Source of the DNA: Sphingomonas folli
GTDB taxonomy: Bacteria; Pseudomonadota; Alphaproteobacteria; Sphingomonadales; Sphingomonadaceae
DNA length: 64,000 nt
Direction of reading: 5' to 3'
Assembly (NCBI RefSeq): GCF_019429525.1
Contig: NZ_JAHXZL010000012.1
Location: 123,895 to 187,894, forward strand
Shown here one piece after another: positions 1 through 8,376 of the stretch (position 1 is its first letter; each line of letters starts with the position of its first letter). Both the position numbers and the translations under genes were made by a program. The notes under the pieces were generated by a model. That model made no database searches. It had not been told where the DNA came from and saw nothing but the letters and a program-made list of their open reading frames with translations.

Positions 1-86
1 TCATCGTCGCGGTCCTCGCGGCCGCCGCGGTGGTCGCGGGTATCGTCGTCGTCGCCGACGAGGACGACAGCTCGGACAGCAACTGA
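1..86 (+). CDS. C-terminal end of a small membrane protein of unknown function (truncated by window edge)
   Basis: Only the last 27 codons are inside the window, read from position 3 to the TGA at 84-86. They encode a run of Ala/Val/Ile/Gly long enough for one transmembrane helix, followed by an acidic, serine-rich tail (ADEDDSSDSN). The frame ends just before a strong intrinsic terminator, which supports it being a real gene end. Nothing more can be said about its function from this fragment. Confidence 0.55.
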   Translation, partial: IVAVLAAAAVVAGIVVVADEDDSSDSN

Positions 87-114
87 GCTGAACCTTCTCC
101 CTCGGGAGTGAGAG

Positions 115-143
115 ATAGCGGCCTTCGGGCCGCTATTTTTTTT
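115..143 (+). terminator. Rho-independent terminator
   Basis: A perfect 9-bp stem (ATAGCGGCC / GGCCGCTAT) closes a stable TTCG tetraloop and is followed by eight T residues. It lies 28 bases after the stop of the truncated gene at the left edge and fits as its terminator. It is partly symmetrical, but the T-run favours plus-strand use. Confidence 0.9.
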
Positions 144-749
144 GTGCGTCCGCCGGAGAGAGATGGTGAGACGGCGTCTTCCTCGCCGGGCCGTCGAGCG
201 CATCTCTCCTCGGCACCGGCTGCCCCTCGTCCGCGGCCATGATGCTCCAGCTCCCGTTCCCGGGTCCGCGCGAACCCAGCGATGATCCTTACCGCTTGAA
301 CCGCCAGTGTGCTCCTGCACACGCAGGAGTCCAGGGCGACGAAGTCTGTCCTCGCGGCGCTGGGCTCCGGCGGCCACCGACCGGAGCACGGTTCGGCTTC
401 GATGCATCGCATCCCAGCGCTGCGCCTGGATCGCCTAGAGTCTGATCCATCTGGTGTGATCCAGCGTGGTGCTCCTGCGGACGCAGAAGCCAAGAGCAAC
501 GGGCGTCACGCCTGCGGCCCTGGTCTCCGGCCTTCGCCGGAGCACGGATCAATGGAGGTGGATCAGCCTCTAGGTCCCGCGCGTGCGGGAACACGTGGTG
601 GCGAAGACACCGGTCGACAGACCGTAGAACGCGCGCCGAGAGCCTCGGCCATGCGGCGTCGTCACCGACCGCCGCCTGAGGCGGCCCGCCAACGACAAAG
701 GGCGACCTCTCGGCCGCCCCTTCATCTCACCCCATGATCGTCGCCGCGA
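144..749. other. Gene-free interval with repeat-derived sequence
   Basis: No open frame here has convincing coding character. The interval holds a 137-bp mirrored repeat (436-572). Just upstream, about 308-395, is a diverged relative of its core, recognisable by GTGCTCCTGC near one end and CCGGAGCACGG near the other. The rest (573-749) shows no clear signal. Confidence 0.6.
436..572. repeat. Mirrored intergenic repeat, long copy (137 bp)
   Basis: The ends are imperfect 14-bp inverted repeats: TAGAGTCTGATCCA on the left, and the complement of TAGAGGCTGATCCA on the right (13/14 matches). Inside are GTGCTCCTGCGGACG and CGGAGCACGGATC blocks. A shorter copy in opposite orientation lies at 41283-41366 and shares both ends and both inner blocks but lacks about 53 internal bases. 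The structure resembles a non-coding MITE/REP-type element; no transposase is nearby. Confidence 0.7.
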
Positions 750-1301
750 TCAGCGGCCGCCCGGTGCTCCGCCCGGCATCCCGGGCATACCGCCGCCGGG
801 CATCCCGCCCATCATCTGCTGCTGCATCTGAAGCTGGCGCAGCGTCGCCTCGGGGATGAAGTCCTGCAGCTCGACGTCGAACACCAGGGTGGAATTGGGC
901 GGGATCGGCCCCGTCGAGCGCTCGCCATAGCCCAGCTCGGGCTTGATCCACAGGCGGTACTTGCCGCCCTTGTGCATCAGCTTCAGCCCCTCGGAGAAGC
1001 CCGGCACCACGCCCGAGACCGGCAGCGGCGTCGGCTGCTGCGACTTGTCGAAGACGGTGCCGTCGAGCAGCCGGCCCTCGTAGTTCACCAGCGTGACGTC
1101 GGCGTTGGTCGGGCTCGGCCCCTTGGCGTCCCCCGCCTTGAGCACCTTGTAGCGCAGCCCCGACGGCGTGGTGACGATCCCGGTGTCGCCCGCGCGCGCC
1201 AGCGCGACGCCCGCGACGAGCGCGATCAGCAGGCCGGCGACCAGCCACAGCACATAGGCGCGCTTGACCGGCTGGAGCGGGACGGCGGTGACGGTCGACA
1301 T
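750..1301 (-). CDS. Membrane-anchored FKBP-type peptidyl-prolyl cis-trans isomerase
   Basis: This 183-residue protein begins with a short cytoplasmic stretch, one transmembrane helix (about residues 16-35), and then a single FKBP domain (about 48-150). The domain shows the family landmarks VNYEGRLLDGTVFDKS, VVPGFSEGLKLM, ELGYGERS and IPPNSTLVFDVEL. The C-terminal 30 residues are rich in Gln, Met, Gly and Pro. It would catalyse proline isomerisation at the outer face of the inner membrane, probably as a periplasmic folding helper. The start is the ATG at 1299-1301; a frame-open ATG nine codons upstream is less likely because it adds residues not seen in FKBPs. The gene follows rpsU on the same strand about 130 bases downstream. 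Confidence 0.88.
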   Translation of the reverse strand: MSTVTAVPLQPVKRAYVLWLVAGLLIALVAGVALARAGDTGIVTTPSGLRYKVLKAGDAKGPSPTNADVTLVNYEGRLLDGTVFDKSQQPTPLPVSGVVPGFSEGLKLMHKGGKYRLWIKPELGYGERSTGPIPPNSTLVFDVELQDFIPEATLRQLQMQQQMMGGMPGGGMPGMPGGAPGGR

Positions 1302-1429
1302 CGGTTCAGGACACCCCGGTTGCGCCACCCCCCGGCGGCGATCAGCTTCGGCAGTCAGGTTCGGCTTCGTCGCGCGAGCGCCACGCGCCCGGCGCAGGTC
1401 CCCGCGCCCGAGAGCGCGGGACGAGCCGC

Positions 1430-1636
1430 TTACCGTGCCCCGTCGCGCTCGGCGCGCTTGCGCTCCAGCTTGCGCGCGCGACGCACCGCGGCGGCGCGCT
1501 CGCGCGCGCGCTTCTCCGACGGCTTCTCATAGTGGCGACGCAGCTTCATCTCGCGATACACGCCCTCGCGCTGCAGCTTCTTCTTGAGCGCGCGGAGGGC
1601 CTGGTCGACGTTGTTGTCGCGAACGATGATCTGCAT
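1430..1636 (-). CDS. rpsU: 30S ribosomal protein S21
   Basis: The 68-residue, strongly basic protein has the S21 pattern: a start of MQIIVRDNNVDQALRALKKK, then the REGVYREMKLRRHYEKPSEKR core and an Arg/Lys-rich helical tail. S21 binds the small ribosomal subunit near the anti-Shine-Dalgarno region and assists initiation. The length and full-length similarity to alphaproteobacterial S21 leave little doubt. It stands between the FKBP gene and the amidase gene, all on the minus strand. Confidence 0.97.
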   Translation of the reverse strand: MQIIVRDNNVDQALRALKKKLQREGVYREMKLRRHYEKPSEKRARERAAAVRRARKLERKRAERDGAR

Positions 1637-1741
1637 AAAACCGATAAACTCCGGATCAAACGGCTAAAGCGGCAGCGGACGAGGTCCGCGCCGAACGCAT
1701 CGCCCCTAGCAGCATGCGCCCTGCCCCGCAAGCACCGCGGC

Positions 1742-2569
<828 letters not shown>

Positions 2570-2707
2570 ACCCTACTCCTTACCAGCTCCCCAAGAGCAA
2601 CGCGGTGCCGCGCGCAAGTGTTGCACGCGCGCCACAACCGTGACGCGAAAGCGCTTTGTTGCAGCGGCGTCATCCGCGCGATACGCGTGGTGATCAGTCG
2701 GGTGGGC

Positions 2708-3472
2708 ATGCCCGACGCCTCGCTCGCCCTCGCTCCGGACCCCGCCGTGGACCTCGCCACTCGCATCCTCATCGTCGACGACGATCCCGGCATCCGCGAG
2801 CTCACCGCCGCTTTCCTGAGCGGCCACGGCTATCTCGTCGACGTCGCCGCGGACGGCGTCGAGATGCGCGCGCGGCTGGAGCAGGAGTGCTACGCGCTGA
2901 TCGTGCTCGACGTGATGATGCCGGGCGAGGACGGGCTCTCGATCCTGCGCTCGCTCGACCGCTCGACCAGCCCGGCGGTGATCATCATGTCGGTGATCAG
3001 CGAGGAGGTCGACCGGATCGTCGGGCTCGAGATGGGCGCGGACGATTATGTCGCCAAGCCCGCGAACCCGCGCGAGCTGCTGGCGCGGATCCGCTCGGTG
3101 CTCCGCCGCAACCAGGCCGCCGCGAGCGCGACGCCGACGTCGGGTCGGCCGTACCTGCGGTTCGCCGGGTGGCGGCTCGACCCGGTCGGCCGCCAGCTGT
3201 TCGACCCCGATCAGGTCGTCATCAACCTGTCCGACGGCGAGTTCCGCCTGCTGCTCGCCTTCGCCGAGCACCCGCGCCGCGTGCTGACGCGCGACCAGCT
3301 GCTCGACCTGTCGCGCGGGCTGAACGCCGAGCATTTCGACCGCGCGATCGACGTCCAGGTCAGCCGGCTGCGGCGCAAGCTGACGCGCGACGACGCGCCC
3401 GGTGGCGACGAGCTGATCCGGACGGTGCGCAACGAGGGCTATATGTTCACCAGCGACGTCGAGCGGCGCTGA
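2708..3472 (+). CDS. OmpR-family response regulator
   Basis: The 254-residue regulator has an N-terminal receiver domain with the acidic pair Asp24/Asp25, phospho-acceptor Asp68 (LIVLDVMMPGEDG) and the conserved Lys in YVAKPANPRELL. A C-terminal winged-helix DNA-binding domain follows (about 150-250, ending VSRLRRKL...IRTVRNEGYMF). The gene precedes a histidine kinase gene by ten bases, so the two form a two-component system. Similarity to the OmpR/EnvZ arrangement suggests an envelope or osmotic stress signal, but that is inference. The ATG at 2708 was chosen because the protein starts shortly before the receiver; a GTG slightly upstream is possible. Confidence 0.92.
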   Translation: MPDASLALAPDPAVDLATRILIVDDDPGIRELTAAFLSGHGYLVDVAADGVEMRARLEQECYALIVLDVMMPGEDGLSILRSLDRSTSPAVIIMSVISEEVDRIVGLEMGADDYVAKPANPRELLARIRSVLRRNQAAASATPTSGRPYLRFAGWRLDPVGRQLFDPDQVVINLSDGEFRLLLAFAEHPRRVLTRDQLLDLSRGLNAEHFDRAIDVQVSRLRRKLTRDDAPGGDELIRTVRNEGYMFTSDVERR

Positions 3473-3482
3473 GGCGCCGGCG

Positions 3483-4820
3483 ATGACGCGACCGTACCGG
3501 CGAGCGCACTCGATCGCGCAGCCGATCTTCGCGCTGGTGATCGCCTCGGTGGTCGCCGCCACCGCGATCCTGTTCTTCGTCACCTTCAGCGGGCCGCCGC
3601 CGCGCGTGCCGCCCCGCCCGCTCGAGGCGATCACCGCCGCGCTGCGCGGGCTGCCGCCGCCGCCGCTGCCGCCCGAGTTCCGCCGCTTCCGCCCGCCCGG
3701 CGGCCGCTTCCGCGAGTGGCGGATCGAGCCGCTGGTGACGCTCACCCTGCGTGGGGCGCCGACGCCGCGCTGGCGCGAGAAGCCCGACTCACTGACCCAG
3801 GCGCGCATCGCCGCGCTGCTCCGCGTCGAGCCGCGCGCGGTGCTCGCCTTCACCGAGTTGAGCCCGCGCGGCGGCGGGCGCGAGCTGTTCGGCTCCTTCA
3901 CCGTCGCCTGGCACCTGCCGCAGGGCTGGCGCGTGGTGCGCAGCCCCACGCTGCCGCTGTTCACGCGCTGGCACCTCAACACGCTGATCGCGATGGTGGT
4001 CGCCATCCTGGCGCTGTCGATCCCGGCGTGGATGCTGTCGCGCGCGATCTCGCGCCCGCTCGCACGCCTCGCCGCCGCGGCCGATCGCGCGGGCACCGGC
4101 GCCCCGCTGCCGCCGCTACCCGAGGGCGGACGCGAGGTGCGCGAGCTGGCGCACGCGGTCTCCACCATGCACGCGCGGCTCGCCGGGCACGCGGAGTCGC
4201 GCACCGCGATGCTCGCCGCGATCGCGCATGACCTCGGCACGCCGTTGTCGCGCCTCGCCTTTTGGGTCGAGCAGCTGCCCGAGGACGCGCGCGACCGCGC
4301 CGTCGCCGACATCGACGAGATGCGCGCGATGATCGCCGAGGTGCTCCGCTTCGCGCGCCACGACGTCGGCCGGCGCGAGCAGACGCTGGTCGAGCTCTCC
4401 AGCCTGCTCGACAGTCTCGCCGAGGACATGGCGGTGGGCGGTGCTGCCGTCACGGTCGCGGCGGGCCCGCGCGCGGTGGTGAGCGGCGACCCGAGCGGGC
4501 TGCGCCGCCTGTTCGCCAACCTGATCGGCAACGCGCTGCGCTACGGCGATGTCGCCGAGCTGGCGTGGCAGATCGAGGATGGGCGCGTCACCGTGACCGT
4601 CGCCGACCGCGGGCCCGGCATCGACCCGGCGCAGGCCGAGCGGCTGTTCGAACCGTTCGTGCGCGGCGACCCGTCGCGCAACCGCTCGACCGGCGGCACC
4701 GGGCTGGGGCTGGCGATCGTCCGCTCGATCGCGGCGCGCCATGGTGGCACCGCGACGCTCGCCAACCGCGACGACGCGGCGGGCGCGGTCGCGACGGTGA
4801 CACTCCCGCTGGCGCGCTGA
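3483..4820 (+). CDS. EnvZ-like sensor histidine kinase
   Basis: The 445-residue sensor has two transmembrane helices (about 15-35 and 165-187) flanking a periplasmic domain of about 130 residues rich in Pro and Arg. A HAMP region (about 188-240) follows. The dimerisation box carries His249 in AIAHDLGTPLSRL, and the ATPase domain shows the N box (Asn346/Asn350), G1 box ADRGPGI (Asp375) and G2 box TGGTGLGLAI. The short cytoplasmic linker and H-box are EnvZ-like. It is co-transcribed with the regulator upstream, which it should phosphorylate. Confidence 0.93.
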   Translation: MTRPYRRAHSIAQPIFALVIASVVAATAILFFVTFSGPPPRVPPRPLEAITAALRGLPPPPLPPEFRRFRPPGGRFREWRIEPLVTLTLRGAPTPRWREKPDSLTQARIAALLRVEPRAVLAFTELSPRGGGRELFGSFTVAWHLPQGWRVVRSPTLPLFTRWHLNTLIAMVVAILALSIPAWMLSRAISRPLARLAAAADRAGTGAPLPPLPEGGREVRELAHAVSTMHARLAGHAESRTAMLAAIAHDLGTPLSRLAFWVEQLPEDARDRAVADIDEMRAMIAEVLRFARHDVGRREQTLVELSSLLDSLAEDMAVGGAAVTVAAGPRAVVSGDPSGLRRLFANLIGNALRYGDVAELAWQIEDGRVTVTVADRGPGIDPAQAERLFEPFVRGDPSRNRSTGGTGLGLAIVRSIAARHGGTATLANRDDAAGAVATVTLPLAR

Positions 4821-4913
4821 CACAATCGGCAACATCGCGGTCGCGCGTCGACATCGCGCCATGCGGTGCGGGCGGCAGGAAGATGGCGACGTTCGGGAGC
4901 GTCGCTTCCTTCC

Positions 4914-5012
4914 CGTCATGCCGGACCTCATCGGGCATCCATCGTCCCGGGTCCGCCGCGATCGTGGCGGGCGCGGCGGCATGGACCCCGGCGCAGGGCC
5001 GGTGTGGCGACG
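4914..5012. repeat. Sphingomonad CGTCATsCCGG-type intergenic palindromic repeat
   Basis: The repeat begins CGTCATGCCGGAC, contains a central ATGGACCCCGGCG block and ends in a GC-rich segment that pairs imperfectly with the start. Related copies lie at 35970-36069 and 41380-41475. This family of intergenic palindromes is common in sphingomonad and caulobacter genomes. Here it fills the gap between the kinase gene and the next gene. Confidence 0.55.
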
Positions 5013-5050
5013 AGGCGAGTGGCGGTCCCCCACAGTGAAAGGGACCCTGG

Positions 5051-5956
5051 ATGAACCACGACGACCACGACCACGACCTCGGCCTGGCGCACGACCTGCG
5101 GGTGATGGAGCGGATGGTGCAGCGCCGTCGCGCGCTCCGATGGTTCGCCGGGGCGGGGACGCTGGCGCTGGTGGCGGGCTGCGGCAGCGGCTCGGGTGAC
5201 GCCGAGACCGACGTGACGGCGACGACCACCGCGACGCCGACCCCCTCGCCCACGCCGACCCCCACCCCGAGCGCGACCAGCACGAGCAGCGCCACCACCG
5301 GCTGCGTGCTCAACCCGACCGAGACCGGCGGTCCCTACCCCGCCGACGGCACCAACTCGGCGAGCGGGTCGACCTCCAACGTGCTCACCGCGACCGGGAT
5401 CGTGCGCAGCGACATCCGCGCCAGCTTCCTCAGCAGCAGCACCGTCGCGACCGGCGTGCAGGTGACGCTGACGCTCACGCTCGTCGACGTCAACCAGTCG
5501 TGCGCGCCGCTCGCCGGCTACGCCATCTACCTGTGGCACTGCGACCGCGAGGGTCATTACTCGCTCTACACCGCCGCGGCGGAGAGCTACCTGCGCGGCG
5601 TGCAGGTGACCGACAGCAACGGCCAGGTGACCTTCACCACGATCTTCCCGGGATGCTACGACGGGCGCTGGCCGCACATCCACTTCGAGGTCTTCTCCAG
5701 CCTCGCCAATGCGCTGGGCGGACGCTACGCGACGCTCACCTCGCAGCTGGCTTTGCCGTCCTCGACCTGCGCGACCGTCTATGCCGACACCACCACCTAC
5801 CCGTCGAGCGCGAGCAACTTCGCGCGCGTCGCGCTGTCGAGCGACAATGTCTTCGGCGACAACACCACCCAGCAGAACACGCAGATGACCCCGACCTTCA
5901 CCGGCACGCCGACCGCCGGCTATGCCGCCACCGCGGTGATCGGCTTGGCGCGCTGA
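5051..5956 (+). CDS. Secreted/lipid-anchored intradiol ring-cleavage dioxygenase-like protein
   Basis: The 301-residue protein starts with a His/Asp-rich stretch (HDDHDHD). It continues with a twin-Arg-containing basic patch (RRRALRW), a hydrophobic segment and Cys in LVAGCGSG, which fits a lipoprotein signal. A low-complexity Thr/Pro/Ser linker (about 55-88) comes next. The rest (about 90-290) is an intradiol dioxygenase fold with NPTETGGPYP, the Tyr pair in HYSLY and the His pair in WPHIHFEVF as likely Fe(III) ligands. Bacterial proteins of this extracytoplasmic branch are of uncertain substrate; catechol or quinol-like aromatics are the family expectation. It is transcribed with a good Shine-Dalgarno-free leader directly after a repeat. 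Confidence 0.82.
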   Translation: MNHDDHDHDLGLAHDLRVMERMVQRRRALRWFAGAGTLALVAGCGSGSGDAETDVTATTTATPTPSPTPTPTPSATSTSSATTGCVLNPTETGGPYPADGTNSASGSTSNVLTATGIVRSDIRASFLSSSTVATGVQVTLTLTLVDVNQSCAPLAGYAIYLWHCDREGHYSLYTAAAESYLRGVQVTDSNGQVTFTTIFPGCYDGRWPHIHFEVFSSLANALGGRYATLTSQLALPSSTCATVYADTTTYPSSASNFARVALSSDNVFGDNTTQQNTQMTPTFTGTPTAGYAATAVIGLAR

Positions 5957-5980
5957 GCCGGGCTGGCTAAGAGGCGCGCC

Positions 5981-7411
5981 ATGACCGGCGCGCCTCTGAT
6001 CCTCTACAACAGCCTGACCCGCGAGACGGAGACCTTCCGCCCGCTCGATCCCGCAAACGTGCGCGTCTACTCGTGCGGGCCGACGGTCTATCACTATGCG
6101 CATATCGGCAACCTGCGCGCCTATGTCTTCACCGACACGCTCGCGCGCGTGATCCGCTGGAAGGGCTGGCCGCTCACCCACGTCATCAACATCACCGACG
6201 TCGGCCATCTCACCTCCGACGCCGACGCCGGCGACGACAAGATGGAGGCCGCCGCGCGCGCCTCGGGCCGCGGCATTTGGGCGATCGCGCGCCACTATAC
6301 CGAGGCGTTCGAGCGCAACCTCGCCGAGCTCAACATCGTGCCGCCGACCCACCTGCCGCGTGCGACGGACCATGTCGCCGAGATGATCGCCTGGGGCGAG
6401 GCGATCGCCGACCGCCACTGCTACCTGCTCGACGACGGCCTCTACTTCGACACCGGCACGGTGCCCGATTACGGTCGGCTCGCCGGCGGGCAGGACGACG
6501 CCGCGCACGCCCGGATCGAGGCGGTGGCAGGGAAACGCCATCCGCAGGACTTCGCGATCTGGCGCCGCACGCCGCGGGGCGAGACGCGCCAGATGGAATG
6601 GGACTCGCCCTGGGGCCGCGGCGCGCCGGGCTGGCACCTCGAATGCTCGGTGATGAGCCGGCGCTATCTCGGCGCCGCCTTCGACATCCACACCGGCGGT
6701 ATCGACCACCGCGAGATCCACCATCCCAACGAGATCGCGCAGAACCAGGCCTATTGCGGCTGCGCCGACACCGGCGCGCAGGTGTGGATGCACAACAATT
6801 TCGTGGTCGACCGTGGCGGCAAGATGAGCAAGTCGTCGGGCGAGTTCATGACGCTCGACCGGCTCGTCGAGCGCGGCTTCCACCCGCTCGCCTATCGGCT
6901 GATGTGCCTCCAGGCGCATTATCGCAGCGAGCTCGACTTCTCCTGGGACAATCTCGCGGCGGCGCAGGTGCGGCTCAAGCGGCTGGTCCACGCGGTCGCG
7001 GCACTGCGCGCGCGGGACCCGGGCGTCTCCAAGGGCGCACCGGTGGGGTATCGCGACCAGCTCGACGCCGCGCTGAGCGACGACCTCAACACGCCGCGCG
7101 CGCTGCCGGTGGTGGACGCCCTGCTCGCCGACAAGAGACTGTCCGCGGCGGATCGGCTCGCGCTGCTCGGCGAGGTGGACGCGCTGCTCGGGCTCGGGCT
7201 GGCGACCCTGACGCGCGAGGCGCTGCGCGTCCGCCCCGCGAGCGCGACGGTCGAGGAGGCCGAGATCGTTGCCGCGCTCGAGCAGCGCCGCGCCGCGCGG
7301 GCGGAGAAGGACTTCGCGCGCTCGGACTCGATCCGCGACGAACTCGCCGCGGCGGGGGTCGAGGTGATGGACGGCGACCCGCTGGGATGGGACTGGAAGG
7401 TGTCGGCGTAG
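5981..7411 (+). CDS. cysS: Cysteinyl-tRNA synthetase
   Basis: The 476-residue class I synthetase charges tRNA-Cys with cysteine in the cytoplasm. It shows the zinc-binding and signature motif SCGPTVYHYAHIGNLR (Cys32; HIGN at 41-44), the zinc ligands in PGWHLECS and DIHTGG.DH, and the KMSKS loop (about 281-285). The length matches the family. It follows the dioxygenase gene by 24 bases. Confidence 0.98.
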   Translation: MTGAPLILYNSLTRETETFRPLDPANVRVYSCGPTVYHYAHIGNLRAYVFTDTLARVIRWKGWPLTHVINITDVGHLTSDADAGDDKMEAAARASGRGIWAIARHYTEAFERNLAELNIVPPTHLPRATDHVAEMIAWGEAIADRHCYLLDDGLYFDTGTVPDYGRLAGGQDDAAHARIEAVAGKRHPQDFAIWRRTPRGETRQMEWDSPWGRGAPGWHLECSVMSRRYLGAAFDIHTGGIDHREIHHPNEIAQNQAYCGCADTGAQVWMHNNFVVDRGGKMSKSSGEFMTLDRLVERGFHPLAYRLMCLQAHYRSELDFSWDNLAAAQVRLKRLVHAVAALRARDPGVSKGAPVGYRDQLDAALSDDLNTPRALPVVDALLADKRLSAADRLALLGEVDALLGLGLATLTREALRVRPASATVEEAEIVAALEQRRAARAEKDFARSDSIRDELAAAGVEVMDGDPLGWDWKVSA

Positions 7412-7514
7412 CCGGCCGCGTTATTCTCCGCTGACACCACCCCGGCGTTCGCCGGGACGGTGACGAGGCGATGACGTGGATCCGCTCCACCGACCAACTG
7501 AGGAGGAACCGCAC

Positions 7515-8297
7515 ATGCAGCTCGGGATCGAGGGGCGTCGCGCCATCGTCTGCGCGTCGAGCCGGGGGCTCGGCCGCGCCTGCGCCGAGGCGCTCGCCGC
7601 CGCGGGCTGCGCGCTCGTGCTCAACGGCCGCGACGCCGCCGCGCTCGCCGCCACAGCGGACTCGCTCCGCGCCGCGTACGACGTCGCGGTCGAGACCGTC
7701 GCGGGCGACGTCGCCGACGAGCAGGTCCAGGCCGCCCTCGTCGACGCGGCCGGCGGCACGCCCGACATCCTCGTCAACAACAACGGCGGCCCGCCGCTGC
7801 GCGACTTCCGCGCGATCGATCGCGACGCGCTGCGCGCCGGGGTCGAGGCGAACATGATCACGCCGATCCGCCTCACCCAGCGCGTGATCGACGGCATGGT
7901 CGAGCGCGGCTTCGGCCGGATCGTCTGCGTCACCTCGGCCTCGGTGAAGGCGCCGCTCGCCGGGCTCGACCTGTCGAGCGGCGCGCGCGCCGGGCTCACC
8001 GGCTTCCTCGCCGGCGTGGCGCGCCAGGTCGCGCACGCCGACGTGACGATCAACTTCCTCCTCCCCGGCCAGTTCGCGACGCGGCGGCTCGACAGCGTTC
8101 ACGCCGCCGCGGCGGAGAAGCAGGGTGTCGATGTCGCCGAGGCGGCGCGGCGCGGGGCCGAGCGCATCCCGGCCCACCGCTACGGCGACCCCGCGGAGTT
8201 CGGTGCCGCCTGCGCCTTCCTCTGCTCGTCCAAGGCAGGCTATATCACCGGGCAGAGCCTCTTGATCGACGGCGGCGCCTATCCTGGTATCCTATGA
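7515..8297 (+). CDS. Atypical SDR-family oxidoreductase (FabG-like, catalytic Tyr/Lys replaced)
   Basis: The 260-residue protein has a Rossmann fold with the nucleotide motif ASSRGLGRA (14-22), a central NNNGGPP (88-94) and the C-terminal GQSLLIDGG of the FabG group. Ser141/Ser143 lie where the catalytic Ser is expected. The canonical YxxxK is absent: the aligned residues are Ser154 and Arg158 in LDLSSGARAGL. The LxLSxGARxGLTGF pattern defines a known proteobacterial subfamily, so this is probably not a defect, but the chemistry is uncertain. The ATG at 7515 is preceded by AGGAGG seven bases upstream, which decides the start over an in-frame ATG at 7476. Confidence 0.85.
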   Translation: MQLGIEGRRAIVCASSRGLGRACAEALAAAGCALVLNGRDAAALAATADSLRAAYDVAVETVAGDVADEQVQAALVDAAGGTPDILVNNNGGPPLRDFRAIDRDALRAGVEANMITPIRLTQRVIDGMVERGFGRIVCVTSASVKAPLAGLDLSSGARAGLTGFLAGVARQVAHADVTINFLLPGQFATRRLDSVHAAAAEKQGVDVAEAARRGAERIPAHRYGDPAEFGAACAFLCSSKAGYITGQSLLIDGGAYPGIL

Positions 8298-8376
8298 GGC
8301 TGGATCGACACCGGTGAAGTTGCGAGTCGCGCACGTTTCGTTCAAGGCGCGCGGCTGAATAGAAGGAAGATTACCG

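Noticed and set aside
1..86. Reading the left edge as part of a two-gene operon with the FKBP gene
   Set aside because: It is on the opposite strand and is closed by a strong terminator.
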